From: UBA4823 sp034436035
Lineage (GTDB): Bacteria; Chloroflexota; Anaerolineae; Anaerolineales; UBA4823
NCBI GenBank assembly: GCA_034436035.1
Contig: DAOTVW010000295.1
Coordinates: 1 to 28,214, forward strand
Reading direction: 5' to 3'
DNA length: 28,214 nucleotides
The notes below the pieces were generated by a model. The model worked only from the letters and a program-made list of their open reading frames with translations. It was not told where the DNA came from and did no database searches. Positions 8,729 to 16,448 of the stretch are shown one piece after another; the stretch's first letter is position 1; each line of letters begins with the position of its first letter. Made by a program: the position numbers and the translations under genes.

Positions 8729-9350
8729 CTTCGGAAAAACCGATGCAATGCGCTTCTGCGGTCACCTGGATCTTTTCCGGACTTGGGAGAGGACGTTCCG
8801 CCGGGCTGCGCTTCACCTTTCCTATACGCAAGGATTTAAACACCATCCTCGCATCAATATCGCATCCGCTCTTCCATTGGGGTTCACTAGCTCCAATGAG
8901 ATTATGGATGTATGGCTGGACAGCAATATATCTATCGAAGAAATATCACGATCCCTCAAGCAAACCTTACCTCCCGGCTTGTCCATCAATCAGATATCCT
9001 TCGTAGATATATCTGCGCCATCTTTGCAGTCTACCCTGCTTGGGTCGGAATATCTGGCAATTTTCCTTGATGACATCTTTGATTTAGAAGAAAGGGTAAC
9101 TACGCTTTTAAATCAAACATCCATCCAAGTTGAACGGCGCAGTAAAATCGTTGACATAAGGCCTTTTATCTACGCTATCACCCGGTATCCAAACGACAAT
9201 GAGGGACATCAACAACTTTTCCTTTTCCTATCCTCTACCCAAGAGAAAAATGCCCGTCCCGATGAAGTGATCAAAGCCCTGGGAGTGGACCCAAGCGGGG
9301 TGCTTTTCCACCGGCAGAAGTTAATTTTTCAAAACAATTCTCAGTCATAA
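8709..9350 (+). CDS. DUF2344 / TIGR03936 radical-SAM-associated protein
   Basis: A 213-residue protein. Its first 60 residues carry the family pattern: HLDLFRTWERTFRRA, then SYTQGFKHHPRINIASALPLG. It has no cysteine cluster of its own and is thought to work with the adjacent radical-SAM protein; in some bacteria the two are fused. The biochemical role is unknown. The gene starts inside the end of its partner (20-bp overlap), which implies translational coupling. Two adjacent ATG codons (8709 and 8712) could each serve as the start. tRNA-Arg follows 80 bp downstream and has its own promoter-like sequence. Confidence 0.88.
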   Translation: MMRLRIDFGKTDAMRFCGHLDLFRTWERTFRRAALHLSYTQGFKHHPRINIASALPLGFTSSNEIMDVWLDSNISIEEISRSLKQTLPPGLSINQISFVDISAPSLQSTLLGSEYLAIFLDDIFDLEERVTTLLNQTSIQVERRSKIVDIRPFIYAITRYPNDNEGHQQLFLFLSSTQEKNARPDEVIKALGVDPSGVLFHRQKLIFQNNSQS

Positions 9351-9408
9351 AGTCGCCTATTTTTAATGGAAAATGGGACTGAGTAGCTCGTCTAAACTTG
9401 GCAGATTA

Positions 9409-9417
9409 TGGTAAAAT
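9409..9417 (+). promoter_or_regulatory. Probable extended -10 promoter of tRNA-Arg
   Basis: TGGTAAAAT ends 13 bp before the mature tRNA 5' end, a fitting distance. No clear -35 is present. Confidence 0.45.
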
Positions 9418-9430
9418 CCGATAGAAAAAC

Positions 9431-9502
9431 GCCCCCATAGCTCAGTGGATAGAGCGTTGCCCTCCGGAGGCAAAAACCCGCGTTCGAGTCGCGGTGGGGG
9501 TA
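9431..9502 (+). tRNA. tRNA-Arg (anticodon CCG)
   Basis: A complete 72-nt cloverleaf: acceptor GCCCCCA with TGGGGGT (G-U at pair 1-72), D arm GCTC/GAGC with AGTGGATA loop, anticodon stem TTGCC/GGCAA around loop CTCCGGA (anticodon CCG, reads CGG), and T arm CCGCG-TTCGAGT-CGCGG. The discriminator is A73. CCA is not encoded. Confidence 0.95.
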
Positions 9503-9538
9503 TATGTAAGGTTTCCCTTTATAAAAGAAGGAAATAAT

Positions 9539-9586
9539 ATACACAAAGGAATCAGCCTTTTTTAAATGGTATCCTTTGTGTATTTT
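9539..9586 (+). terminator. Rho-independent terminator after tRNA-Arg
   Basis: ATACACAAAGGA pairs perfectly with TCCTTTGTGTAT (12 bp) around a 21-nt loop and is followed by T residues, 36 bp after the tRNA. Confidence 0.75.
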
Positions 9587-9622
9587 TACTCAATAACATG
9601 GTTCGCAACACCATAAAAAGCA

Positions 9623-11983
9623 TTGAAGAAATTGCCTGCAGTTTTTTCCCGTAAAACCTTCCTGCTCATTTGCGCTCTTCTTATACTTATTACAGCAGGA
9701 TGTACTTCTTCTACTACCATAGGCTTTCCCCACTGGCAAAATCAAGACCTGCGTTATATCGATCCCATTGACGCGTCAACTCCAAACAGTGACATAATTG
9801 CTGTAGAAATAAAATCGAGTAAACCCTCCCTGTTAAGCCCTCAAGGAGAGTTATACCTACGTTTAGATTTTCTCGCGCGCTCTATTTCTTCCTCTGATTC
9901 GATTTTTATTTTCTTTGACACCTCTCCAGGTGGGACGAACCAACACCCTCTGATTGGTACAATGAGTCTGGCATGGGAATTCTACCTGGTAATTCGATCC
10001 AATCAGGTTCAGGTTTATAACCAACAACACCAAATCTTATCCGGTGTTCAGGTAGCCGTTTTTCACCAAATCGACCAAGATTACCTCGAAATAGCTATTC
10101 ATACCTCGAAGAGAAACTTTTTCATCCCAGATGATGGGCGGATTCAAATATTTGTGATCTCGAACTCAAGTAAACAAGTGCTCGATCGTAGTGACCCAAT
10201 AGCTATTTCCGCCTTACCTCCAGCGCCCGTAAAAGTGATATTTGTTTTCTGGGACACTTATTCCGCTACTACTCCAGCTCAAGCGTTGCGTCGCTGGGAC
10301 GGAGCCCACACCGGACCGCTCGGCGCCCGGCATGGTTTATATAATCTCTTACGAGCTGCACAGGCGCAAAATATCCCCTTCGTGCTGCTCGACCTCAAAA
10401 AACCAATCAGCCTATCTGCTTTAGACTTCAGCGGAAAATTATCTAGTATCCTTCCTTTGGCAGCTCTCAATCAAATCATATTGCCAGACAATCTTCCAAT
10501 GGATTATCCTTTCTATCATTCCATAGATACCAATTTCTTGAATCATTTTTATCAACACACATTGGATGAATTCGGTTTTTCTAAAAGCCCATTCTTATTT
10601 TTAAATTTTCCCATCAATAATCCTAACGATGTTAAATTGGCGAATTATGCTGCGCTTTTTGCCTTATCCGAAGATACAAACAGCATTGTCCAAAACCGCC
10701 GGTTTGGTAGTAATTGGCTCTTTGAAATCCCGCACGGAATTTCTTCCCCAGCATATCAACCATCCGATGATGGATTAGCTATCGGATTAAAAAAAGAAAT
10801 CATTTCAGCGGCCATCGAGAATAATCAAGGTAAACCTAACATCATCGCCATCGGTGGTGATCTACCGCGCACCACATGGGGAGATTATCAAATCGCGCGG
10901 AATGCATTAGAAACCATTACGCAATTACCGTGGGTTCAAGTCATGAATGCCCAAGATTTATTATCATGGAAAAGGACAACAGCACCAATGATTGCAATGG
11001 AGCCTTTAACAGCAAATTCAACCACTTTAGGCTTTCTCCCAACGCTTCACTCACCTGAATTAACCCTTTCCCGCAATTTGTTTTTAGATACCCTTTTCCC
11101 TTTCGACCGACCAACCAATTGGTATAAATTACAAAATAATCTAACAAAATTGTTGCCAGCTTATACCTTTGTGGATGATTGGATGCAACAACCCCATCCA
11201 ATCTCGGCATGCCCAGTGGATATCAGTGGAGATGGACAAAAGGATTGCATCCTGGCAAATCAAAGGCTCTTTCTCTGGATTGACCCAGCCAACGGAGGAA
11301 TACTATTCGTTTATGAAAATAAAAATGGGCAGCTCCATCAAATTATTGCACCAGGTTTCACGCTCACAAACGGACAGACGGATCCTTCACAGTGGGATTT
11401 TAGTAAAGGGATTTATATAGAAAAAAGGCCTGACAACATTGCCCTCCAAGATGAACCCCCGTATCCCCTCTTTGAAATCGGAGAGAATAGCATTATTTTT
11501 CGCGATATATCTGGTGTTGATCATCTCCAAAACCATCGCACTAAACTCATCCAAATAAAACAAAATCAACTGGAGATAATTTATAATCATCCAGTCGGAC
11601 ATCTCCTAACGATTCCTCTCAATCTCGATCCTTGGCATCGTTTCGAAAAAGGATGGGTGAACAACTATAAAATCTGTCAAACGAATAGCTTTAATTCGGG
11701 TAACACACTTTGTTTGTCGTATCAATCGAATCATTCCAGCTCTAATTTGATCGTTCAGGTAACAGCGGTTACACCAGTAAATCATGATTTATCACCCAAG
11801 CAGACAATCTCATTATCGATGGATACTTTCAAAGACACCCTATCTCGGTTCTCCCGAACAGAGGATCCCAATCAGGATAAACCATTCGGTCATTTTTTGC
11901 CTTTTCCGATGAGTATGATTCGGATATTGCCGCCTGATCATATACCTTTGGAAATCACCATCACGATTTCAAACGAGGAGTAA
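9623..11983 (+). CDS. Large lipoprotein of unknown function, possibly carbohydrate-related
   Basis: A 786-residue exported protein. Residues 1-26 form a signal peptide (KK, then FLLICALLILITAG) ending at a lipobox-like TAGC, with Cys27 as the likely lipid-attachment site. Residues about 35-200 look like a beta-sandwich. Residues about 205-470 alternate strands and helices (VIFVFWDTYS, GARHGLYNLLRAAQ, IIAIGGDLPR, WVQVMNAQDLLSW), loosely reminiscent of polysaccharide-deacetylase or GH57-like barrels. The last third is beta-rich, with LFLWIDPANGGILFVYENKNG, a phrase like accessory domains of GH57 enzymes. These resemblances are impressions and no catalytic residues can be assigned. The start is TTG at 9623 without a good ribosome binding site, but the signal peptide begins exactly there. 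Its stop lies one base from the stop of the converging nadD. Confidence 0.82.
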   Translation: MKKLPAVFSRKTFLLICALLILITAGCTSSTTIGFPHWQNQDLRYIDPIDASTPNSDIIAVEIKSSKPSLLSPQGELYLRLDFLARSISSSDSIFIFFDTSPGGTNQHPLIGTMSLAWEFYLVIRSNQVQVYNQQHQILSGVQVAVFHQIDQDYLEIAIHTSKRNFFIPDDGRIQIFVISNSSKQVLDRSDPIAISALPPAPVKVIFVFWDTYSATTPAQALRRWDGAHTGPLGARHGLYNLLRAAQAQNIPFVLLDLKKPISLSALDFSGKLSSILPLAALNQIILPDNLPMDYPFYHSIDTNFLNHFYQHTLDEFGFSKSPFLFLNFPINNPNDVKLANYAALFALSEDTNSIVQNRRFGSNWLFEIPHGISSPAYQPSDDGLAIGLKKEIISAAIENNQGKPNIIAIGGDLPRTTWGDYQIARNALETITQLPWVQVMNAQDLLSWKRTTAPMIAMEPLTANSTTLGFLPTLHSPELTLSRNLFLDTLFPFDRPTNWYKLQNNLTKLLPAYTFVDDWMQQPHPISACPVDISGDGQKDCILANQRLFLWIDPANGGILFVYENKNGQLHQIIAPGFTLTNGQTDPSQWDFSKGIYIEKRPDNIALQDEPPYPLFEIGENSIIFRDISGVDHLQNHRTKLIQIKQNQLEIIYNHPVGHLLTIPLNLDPWHRFEKGWVNNYKICQTNSFNSGNTLCLSYQSNHSSSNLIVQVTAVTPVNHDLSPKQTISLSMDTFKDTLSRFSRTEDPNQDKPFGHFLPFPMSMIRILPPDHIPLEITITISNEE

Positions 11984-11984
11984 A

Positions 11985-12584
11985 TCAATCTCTGTACAAC
12001 TTCTTTTCGATAATATATCGGTACACTTTTTCCGTTACAAAATAGCGGAAAGGTGCTTGATTCCGAACCCGTTCACGGATCTCACGCGAGGAAATATCGA
12101 AACGTGGGGCAGTCAACCAAATAATTTTGGTATGGAGTCCAGGAAGTTTCATTTCTAACTCTTGCATTTCCAGATCATCCAAACTTCGCTGCATCACTCC
12201 AATACCATCACAACTCGAAACAAACTCTTGCGCCAAATGCCAGGTTGGCAAATCGCGCAGAGAATCGGCACCCATTAAATAAAAAAGGCGATCGTTCGGA
12301 TACTGTTGGTGAAGGATGTGCATACTATCAACGGCATAATGGGGTGGTAATCGATCGATATCTACACTCGAAATCTGGAAATCATTATTTAGCTCAATTG
12401 CCATCTCAACCATTTTCAGCCGATCAGCAATAGAGGAAATAATCCATCCCTGCTTATGTGGTGGTGATGGCGTAACGACAAACAATACTTTACTCAATTT
12501 TAATTGGTGAACCGCTTCCGCAGCCAAGATCAAGTGTCCCAGGTGAGGTGGATCAAAAGTACCCCCGAGAACTCCAATATCCAT
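11985..12584 (-). CDS. nadD: Nicotinate-nucleotide adenylyltransferase
   Basis: A 199-residue cytoplasmic enzyme that joins nicotinate mononucleotide and ATP to make deamido-NAD, the penultimate step of NAD synthesis. The nucleotidyltransferase signature GGTFDPPHLGH lies at residues 7-17, and the second ATP-site motif is represented by ISSREIRERVR near residue 170. I start it at the ATG whose first base is the last base of the obgE stop (TGATG); a TTG one codon upstream also fits. The coupling with obgE suggests one transcript. The gene ends one base from the lipoprotein gene that runs towards it. Confidence 0.95.
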   Translation of the reverse strand: MDIGVLGGTFDPPHLGHLILAAEAVHQLKLSKVLFVVTPSPPHKQGWIISSIADRLKMVEMAIELNNDFQISSVDIDRLPPHYAVDSMHILHQQYPNDRLFYLMGADSLRDLPTWHLAQEFVSSCDGIGVMQRSLDDLEMQELEMKLPGLHTKIIWLTAPRFDISSREIRERVRNQAPFRYFVTEKVYRYIIEKKLYRD

Positions 12585-13852
12585 CAATCACTCCACTCCA
12601 GTTCAAACTCCCCAATTAATACGGTATCCCCTTCTTGCACACCGGCTTTGCGTAATGCATCTTCCACACCTAATGTTGCCAATATTTTTTGAAAACGTCT
12701 CACGGATTGAGGATATTCCCAATATGTCATCGAGGCTGCTCTCTCAATAGCATCTCCGACAACACGCCACCCTTCTTCTGTTTTGATTATCGAAAATTCT
12801 TTGGGATCTTTTTCCATTTGATAGAGTGGAATTTCTTCAGCCTGTGGTTCTGGTTCAGGAATACTTTTCAATAACTCGGCAGCTTTATATAAAAGCGGTC
12901 GAATATTTTCACCGCTTACCGCTGATATTAACCACACTTCCTTTAGCCTAAAACGTTTGATTAATTCCTTTTGCAGAGTTACTGCTTTTTGCCGAACTTC
13001 AGGAAGGTCAACTTTATTAATCGCAACGAGTTGTGGTTTTTTCGCAAGATTTGGGTCGAAAAGTGCAATTTCACTATTTATTTGCCCATAATCAGCGATG
13101 GGATCAGAGGACAGGCCATCTAAGAGGTGAATTAATACTTTGGTACGTTGTACATGCTTTAAAAAATCCAAACCCAAACCGAGACCTTGGTGAGCCCCTT
13201 CAATCAATCCCGGTACATCAGCAATTGTCAAAATAGTCTCGGTATCTAAAACTGCAACCCCCAAGTTAGGCTCTAGCGTTGTAAACGGATAAGGCGCAAT
13301 TTTAGGTTTGGCATTCGTTACACGCGCTAATAAAGTCGATTTCCCCGCATTTGGTACGCCTATGATGCCTATGTCAGCTATCAATTTCAACTCTAATCGC
13401 AACAATTTCTCTTCGGAAGGTTCACCCTTCTCAGCAATGCGCGGAGTTTGGCGTACCGAGTTGGCAAAATGCGTGTTCCCCCTGCCACCTTTTCCACCCC
13501 GCGCGACGATTAATCTCTGTCCAGCTTCGACCAGGTCACCTAATAATCGATTTGTATTTTTATCATAGACCAGCGTGCCAGGTGGAACCATGATAACGAG
13601 ATCATCCCCGGAACGTCCGGTCATGTTTTGCTTACCGCCAGGGGCGCCATCTTTCGCTTTAAACAAGGTCTGCTGACGAAAGTGAAATAAAGTGTTGATC
13701 TTTGGATCGACCTCTAAAATTACATCTCCTCCCTTACCGCCATCTCCGCCGTCTGGGCCACCAAATGGGATATATTTCTCTCGGCGAAAATGGACAACAC
13801 CATCACCGCCTTTCCCAGATATCACTCTTATTTCTGCTTCGTCGATAAACAT
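12584..13852 (-). CDS. obgE: Obg family GTPase, ribosome assembly
   Basis: A 422-residue GTPase needed for 50S ribosomal subunit maturation and growth control. Three domains are visible in order: the glycine-rich Obg fold (residues 1-158, with GGPDGGDGGKGGD at 31-43), the G domain (G1 GVPNAGKS at 164-171, G3 DVPG at 211-214, NKVD near 288, SAVSGEN) and a C-terminal OCT-like domain. Length and order match the family. The ribosome binding site is weak (GAG about ten bases upstream). An extended -10 promoter lies at 13911-13919. nadD follows with overlapping stop and start. Confidence 0.97.
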   Translation of the reverse strand: MFIDEAEIRVISGKGGDGVVHFRREKYIPFGGPDGGDGGKGGDVILEVDPKINTLFHFRQQTLFKAKDGAPGGKQNMTGRSGDDLVIMVPPGTLVYDKNTNRLLGDLVEAGQRLIVARGGKGGRGNTHFANSVRQTPRIAEKGEPSEEKLLRLELKLIADIGIIGVPNAGKSTLLARVTNAKPKIAPYPFTTLEPNLGVAVLDTETILTIADVPGLIEGAHQGLGLGLDFLKHVQRTKVLIHLLDGLSSDPIADYGQINSEIALFDPNLAKKPQLVAINKVDLPEVRQKAVTLQKELIKRFRLKEVWLISAVSGENIRPLLYKAAELLKSIPEPEPQAEEIPLYQMEKDPKEFSIIKTEEGWRVVGDAIERAASMTYWEYPQSVRRFQKILATLGVEDALRKAGVQEGDTVLIGEFELEWSD

Positions 13853-13910
13853 TTATTTCTGCTCAAAATTTTCTATTTAACTCAAAAGATATCATTTTCC
13901 GATAGAATTG

Positions 13911-13919
13911 ATTATACCA
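13911..13919 (-). promoter_or_regulatory. Probable extended -10 promoter of obgE-nadD
   Basis: On the minus strand the sequence reads TGGTATAAT, a perfect -10 with TGn extension, about 58 bp before the obgE ATG. No matching -35 box is seen. Confidence 0.55.
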
Positions 13920-13970
13920 TTCCCCATTTTTTCCACATTCGAAGCACTTAATTATCAGAGAATTAAAGAA

Positions 13971-14167
13971 AAATTTATAACTACTCAGCTCCTATTGCAA
14001 GCATGCTATTGGAAGATACTAGCATAACAAGATTTTGAACCCATCTCCCGGCTGGCACTCGTCATGGCGAAAGCAGTGAAGCCATCTCCCTGCTGGATTG
14101 GAGATTGCTTCAGTCGCAAAAAAAAGCTCCTTTTTTATGAAAGTTCTGCTGAGTAATTATAAAAATT
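13971..14167. repeat. MITE-like element with 19-bp terminal inverted repeats
   Basis: The ends are AAATTTATAACTACTCAGC (13971-13989) and its inverted counterpart at 14149-14167, matching at 16 of 19 positions. The roughly 197-bp interior has no open frame. It holds a direct repeat, CCATCTCCC[GT]GCTGG (at about 14041 and 14082), and an imperfect inverted pair, ATGGCGAAAGCAGTGAAGC and GGAGATTGCTTCAGTCGC, so a long hairpin can form. The interior resembles the widely scattered bacterial repeat usually recognised by GTCATTGCGA...GAAGCAATCTCC. A half copy lies at 3165-3230. It occupies the gap between the divergent obgE and rex. Confidence 0.65.
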
Positions 14168-14196
14168 ACTTGTACTCTATTTGTACGTATTTGTAC
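14166..14196 (+). promoter_or_regulatory. Three phased TTGTAC direct repeats upstream of rex
   Basis: TTGTAC occurs at 14170-14175, 14181-14186 and 14191-14196, 11 and 10 bp apart, in the extended form TA[CT]TTGTAC. That spacing places the copies on one face of the helix, as in multi-site operators. The third copy could double as a -35 box for GATAAA at 14214-14219 (17-bp spacer). This is not the usual TTGTGA-type Rex operator. Confidence 0.4.
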
Positions 14197-14291
14197 TATC
14201 CATTCATTAATATGATAAAATTTATCTATAAGAAGTGAATTGGATTCTCCTATCCACAAATAAGCCAACCTATTATTGAGGACAAATCCGT

Positions 14292-14915
14292 ATGATAGAA
14301 AATAAAATTCCAGATATTGTTGTTGGTCGTTTACCCCTTTATTTACGTTCGCTGCAACGCATGGAACAAGAAAACCGTCTCATCACCTCTTCGCAAGAGC
14401 TAGGAGAACGATTAGGCATTTCGGCTGCTCAAATACGCAAAGACCTTTCCTTATTTGGAGAATTCGGCAAGCAAGGAACCGGTTACAATATCGCTTATTT
14501 GATCGAAAAAATCCAACAAATCCTGCATGTCGACCGGGTTTGGGATGTTGTCGTAGTCGGTGCTGGGGACATTGGCAGTGGGTTGGCTCGTTATCAAGGT
14601 TTTACTAACCGTGGTTTTCGGGTAGTGATGATTTTCGATCGTGATCCATCAAAAATCGGCACCAAAATCGGTAATTTCATTGTTCAAGACAGTCGTAACC
14701 TAAGTGAAACGGTTCGAAAAGCTGGAATCAAAATTGCAATGATTGCAGTACCTTCCTCTGAAGCCCAGACCGTTGCAGATCAGTTGGTGAAAGGTGGCAT
14801 CCGCGCGATATTAAATTATGCGCCAATCAGCATTAGTGTTCCTTCGCATGTCCAGGTGCAATACATAGACCCATCTATTCACTTGCAACGAATGACTTAT
14901 TACCTGGAAGTATGA
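14292..14915 (+). CDS. rex: Redox-sensing transcriptional repressor Rex
   Basis: A 207-residue dimeric repressor that senses the NADH/NAD ratio and controls fermentation and respiration genes. Residues 1 to about 80 form the winged helix, including ISAAQIRKDLSLFGEFGKQGTGY (split here into ISAAQIRKDLSLFGEF and GKQGTGY, residues 43-64). The Rossmann domain follows, with the dinucleotide loop VVVGAGDIG ending at residue 95 and FDRDPSKIG after it. The C-terminal helix used for domain swapping is present. GAGGA lies nine bases before the ATG. It diverges from obgE across the MITE-like element, and its 3' end faces the mreB-like gene with 16 bp between them. I see no classical Rex site upstream, so autoregulation is not supported. 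Confidence 0.95.
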   Translation: MIENKIPDIVVGRLPLYLRSLQRMEQENRLITSSQELGERLGISAAQIRKDLSLFGEFGKQGTGYNIAYLIEKIQQILHVDRVWDVVVVGAGDIGSGLARYQGFTNRGFRVVMIFDRDPSKIGTKIGNFIVQDSRNLSETVRKAGIKIAMIAVPSSEAQTVADQLVKGGIRAILNYAPISISVPSHVQVQYIDPSIHLQRMTYYLEV

Positions 14916-14931
14916 TTACTGTGCTTTTCGT

Positions 14932-15939
14932 TTAAGTTTGCGGTAAGTTACGCCTTAATATGGGAACCATCTGAATTCCACGTGCCGCACCCTCTGCAAC
15001 CGCAGTAGTAGGGTTATCTACTAAATATGCCGGTACTCCTAATTCTTTTGTAATTAATCGGTCCAATCCGCGCAACAAAGCCACTCCCCCGGTTAATGCA
15101 ATCCCACGATCAATGATATCAGAGACAAGTTCTGGGGGTGTTTTTTCCAATACTCGTCTTGCGGTCTCACAAATATCATGCAATGGTTCCTGAATCGCTT
15201 CCACAATTTCACCGGTGGTTAAGGTGATTCCACGTGGCAATCCGGTTACCTGATCCTGCCCTTGAATATCCATCGCGTCTTCCTGTTCTTGTGGAATCGC
15301 CGCCCCAATCCGGATTTTAATCTGTTCAGCAGTGAGTTGTCCGATAATCAACCCGTATTTCTTCCGAGTGTAGTTGACAATCGCATCATCTAATGCCATT
15401 CCACCGGATCGCATCGTTTCTGCCACGACAATGCCATACATTGCTAACACTGCCGCTTGCGTGGTGCCGCCTCCGAGGCATAACAACATATTCCCGCTGG
15501 GTGTGCCAATTGGCATATCAGCGCCGATCGCAGCAGCTAAAGGTTGTTGGATCAGATACGCTTCTCTTGTGCCTGCTTCCAAAATAGCCTCATGTACAGC
15601 GCGGCTTTCCACACTAGTAATACCATACGGCACAGTAATCATCACCTTTGGCGGCACGATTCGAAAAGGACCACTCATCTTGCGCAACAACCATTTAAGC
15701 ATATTTTCGGTGACTTCATAATCCGCAATCACCCCATTTTGTAAAGGCCGCGTAACCTCTATTGTCTCAGGAACCTTCCCATACATATCGAGGGCTTCTT
15801 GCCCCCAGGCTACCATTTTTTGTTCATCTACAACAATGGCTGCCATAGTGGGCTCGGCAAAGAGCAACTGCCTGCCCTCAACCACACGCGTAAACATCGT
15901 TCCCAAATCAATTCCAAATTCACGGGTAAACATTGCCAT
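14932..15939 (-). CDS. MreB-like actin homologue with altered nucleotide-site residues
   Basis: A 335-residue actin-fold protein of the MreB/Mbl family, which forms membrane-bound filaments guiding wall synthesis. The fold is intact: phosphate-1 GIDLGT (9-14), RPLQNGVIADYEVTENML, and the adenosine motif ALTGGVALLRGLDRLI. Several conserved positions differ from typical MreB. LIEEP reads LIQQP (Q131 and Q132). VVDIGGGTTEVAV reads LLCLGGGTTQAAV, so the phosphate-2 Asp is Cys154 and the Glu is Gln161. GGD before the next helix reads GGM. These positions bear on metal binding and ATP hydrolysis, so it may bind but not turn over nucleotide. It starts nine bases after the atpC stop, with GGAAGAG inside the end of atpC, and is probably the last gene of the F1 operon. 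No mreC or mreD is present. Confidence 0.9.
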   Translation of the reverse strand: MAMFTREFGIDLGTMFTRVVEGRQLLFAEPTMAAIVVDEQKMVAWGQEALDMYGKVPETIEVTRPLQNGVIADYEVTENMLKWLLRKMSGPFRIVPPKVMITVPYGITSVESRAVHEAILEAGTREAYLIQQPLAAAIGADMPIGTPSGNMLLCLGGGTTQAAVLAMYGIVVAETMRSGGMALDDAIVNYTRKKYGLIIGQLTAEQIKIRIGAAIPQEQEDAMDIQGQDQVTGLPRGITLTTGEIVEAIQEPLHDICETARRVLEKTPPELVSDIIDRGIALTGGVALLRGLDRLITKELGVPAYLVDNPTTAVAEGAARGIQMVPILRRNLPQT

Positions 15940-15948
15940 AGGGATGAA

Positions 15949-16392
15949 TCACTCTTCCCGTTTGTAATAACTTTGACTGATTGGTCCGCGATACTTCTTG
16001 ACCGCATCAAGACGCAACTTCGATCGTCGCAGGGCTGCTTCGAGGGCTAAATATTCATCCTGATCCGGTGGAGGACCGGCCTTTAACATCTCCTCAGCTC
16101 GCCGCTTCGCAGCTTCAGCCCGAGCGACGTTTATTTCCTCTACATTCTCGGCTGCATCGGTTAATATTACCACCCGATCCGGTTGGACGTCCACAACCCC
16201 ACCCGCCACTGTAAACACTTCTTCCTGCCCCTGATGGCGAACTTTGACAATCCCATACTTTAATGTGGACAATAATGGCGCGTGGTTAGGTAAAACACCC
16301 ATTTCACCTTCCGTTCCAGGTAAAATCACGATATCTGCGTCCCCTTCAAATACCATACGATCCTGTGATACGATCTCACATCGAATTGGCAT
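15949..16392 (-). CDS. atpC: F1-ATPase epsilon subunit
   Basis: A 147-residue subunit of the F1 sector that couples the rotor to the c-ring and inhibits ATP hydrolysis. The N-terminal beta-sandwich shows MPIRCEIVSQDRMVFEGDAD, then PGTEGEMGVLPNHAPL, the family hallmark. The C-terminal helical hairpin (about residues 85-135) is rich in Ala, Arg and Glu. AGGAG lies five bases before the ATG. It follows atpD by 56 bp and precedes the mreB-like gene by nine. The position at the end of the F1 block is standard. Confidence 0.96.
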   Translation of the reverse strand: MPIRCEIVSQDRMVFEGDADIVILPGTEGEMGVLPNHAPLLSTLKYGIVKVRHQGQEEVFTVAGGVVDVQPDRVVILTDAAENVEEINVARAEAAKRRAEEMLKAGPPPDQDEYLALEAALRRSKLRLDAVKKYRGPISQSYYKREE

Positions 16393-16448
16393 TTTTTCTC
16401 CTGTTAATCCACTGACTCATGAACATTTTTCAGCTAACGATTTTATTC

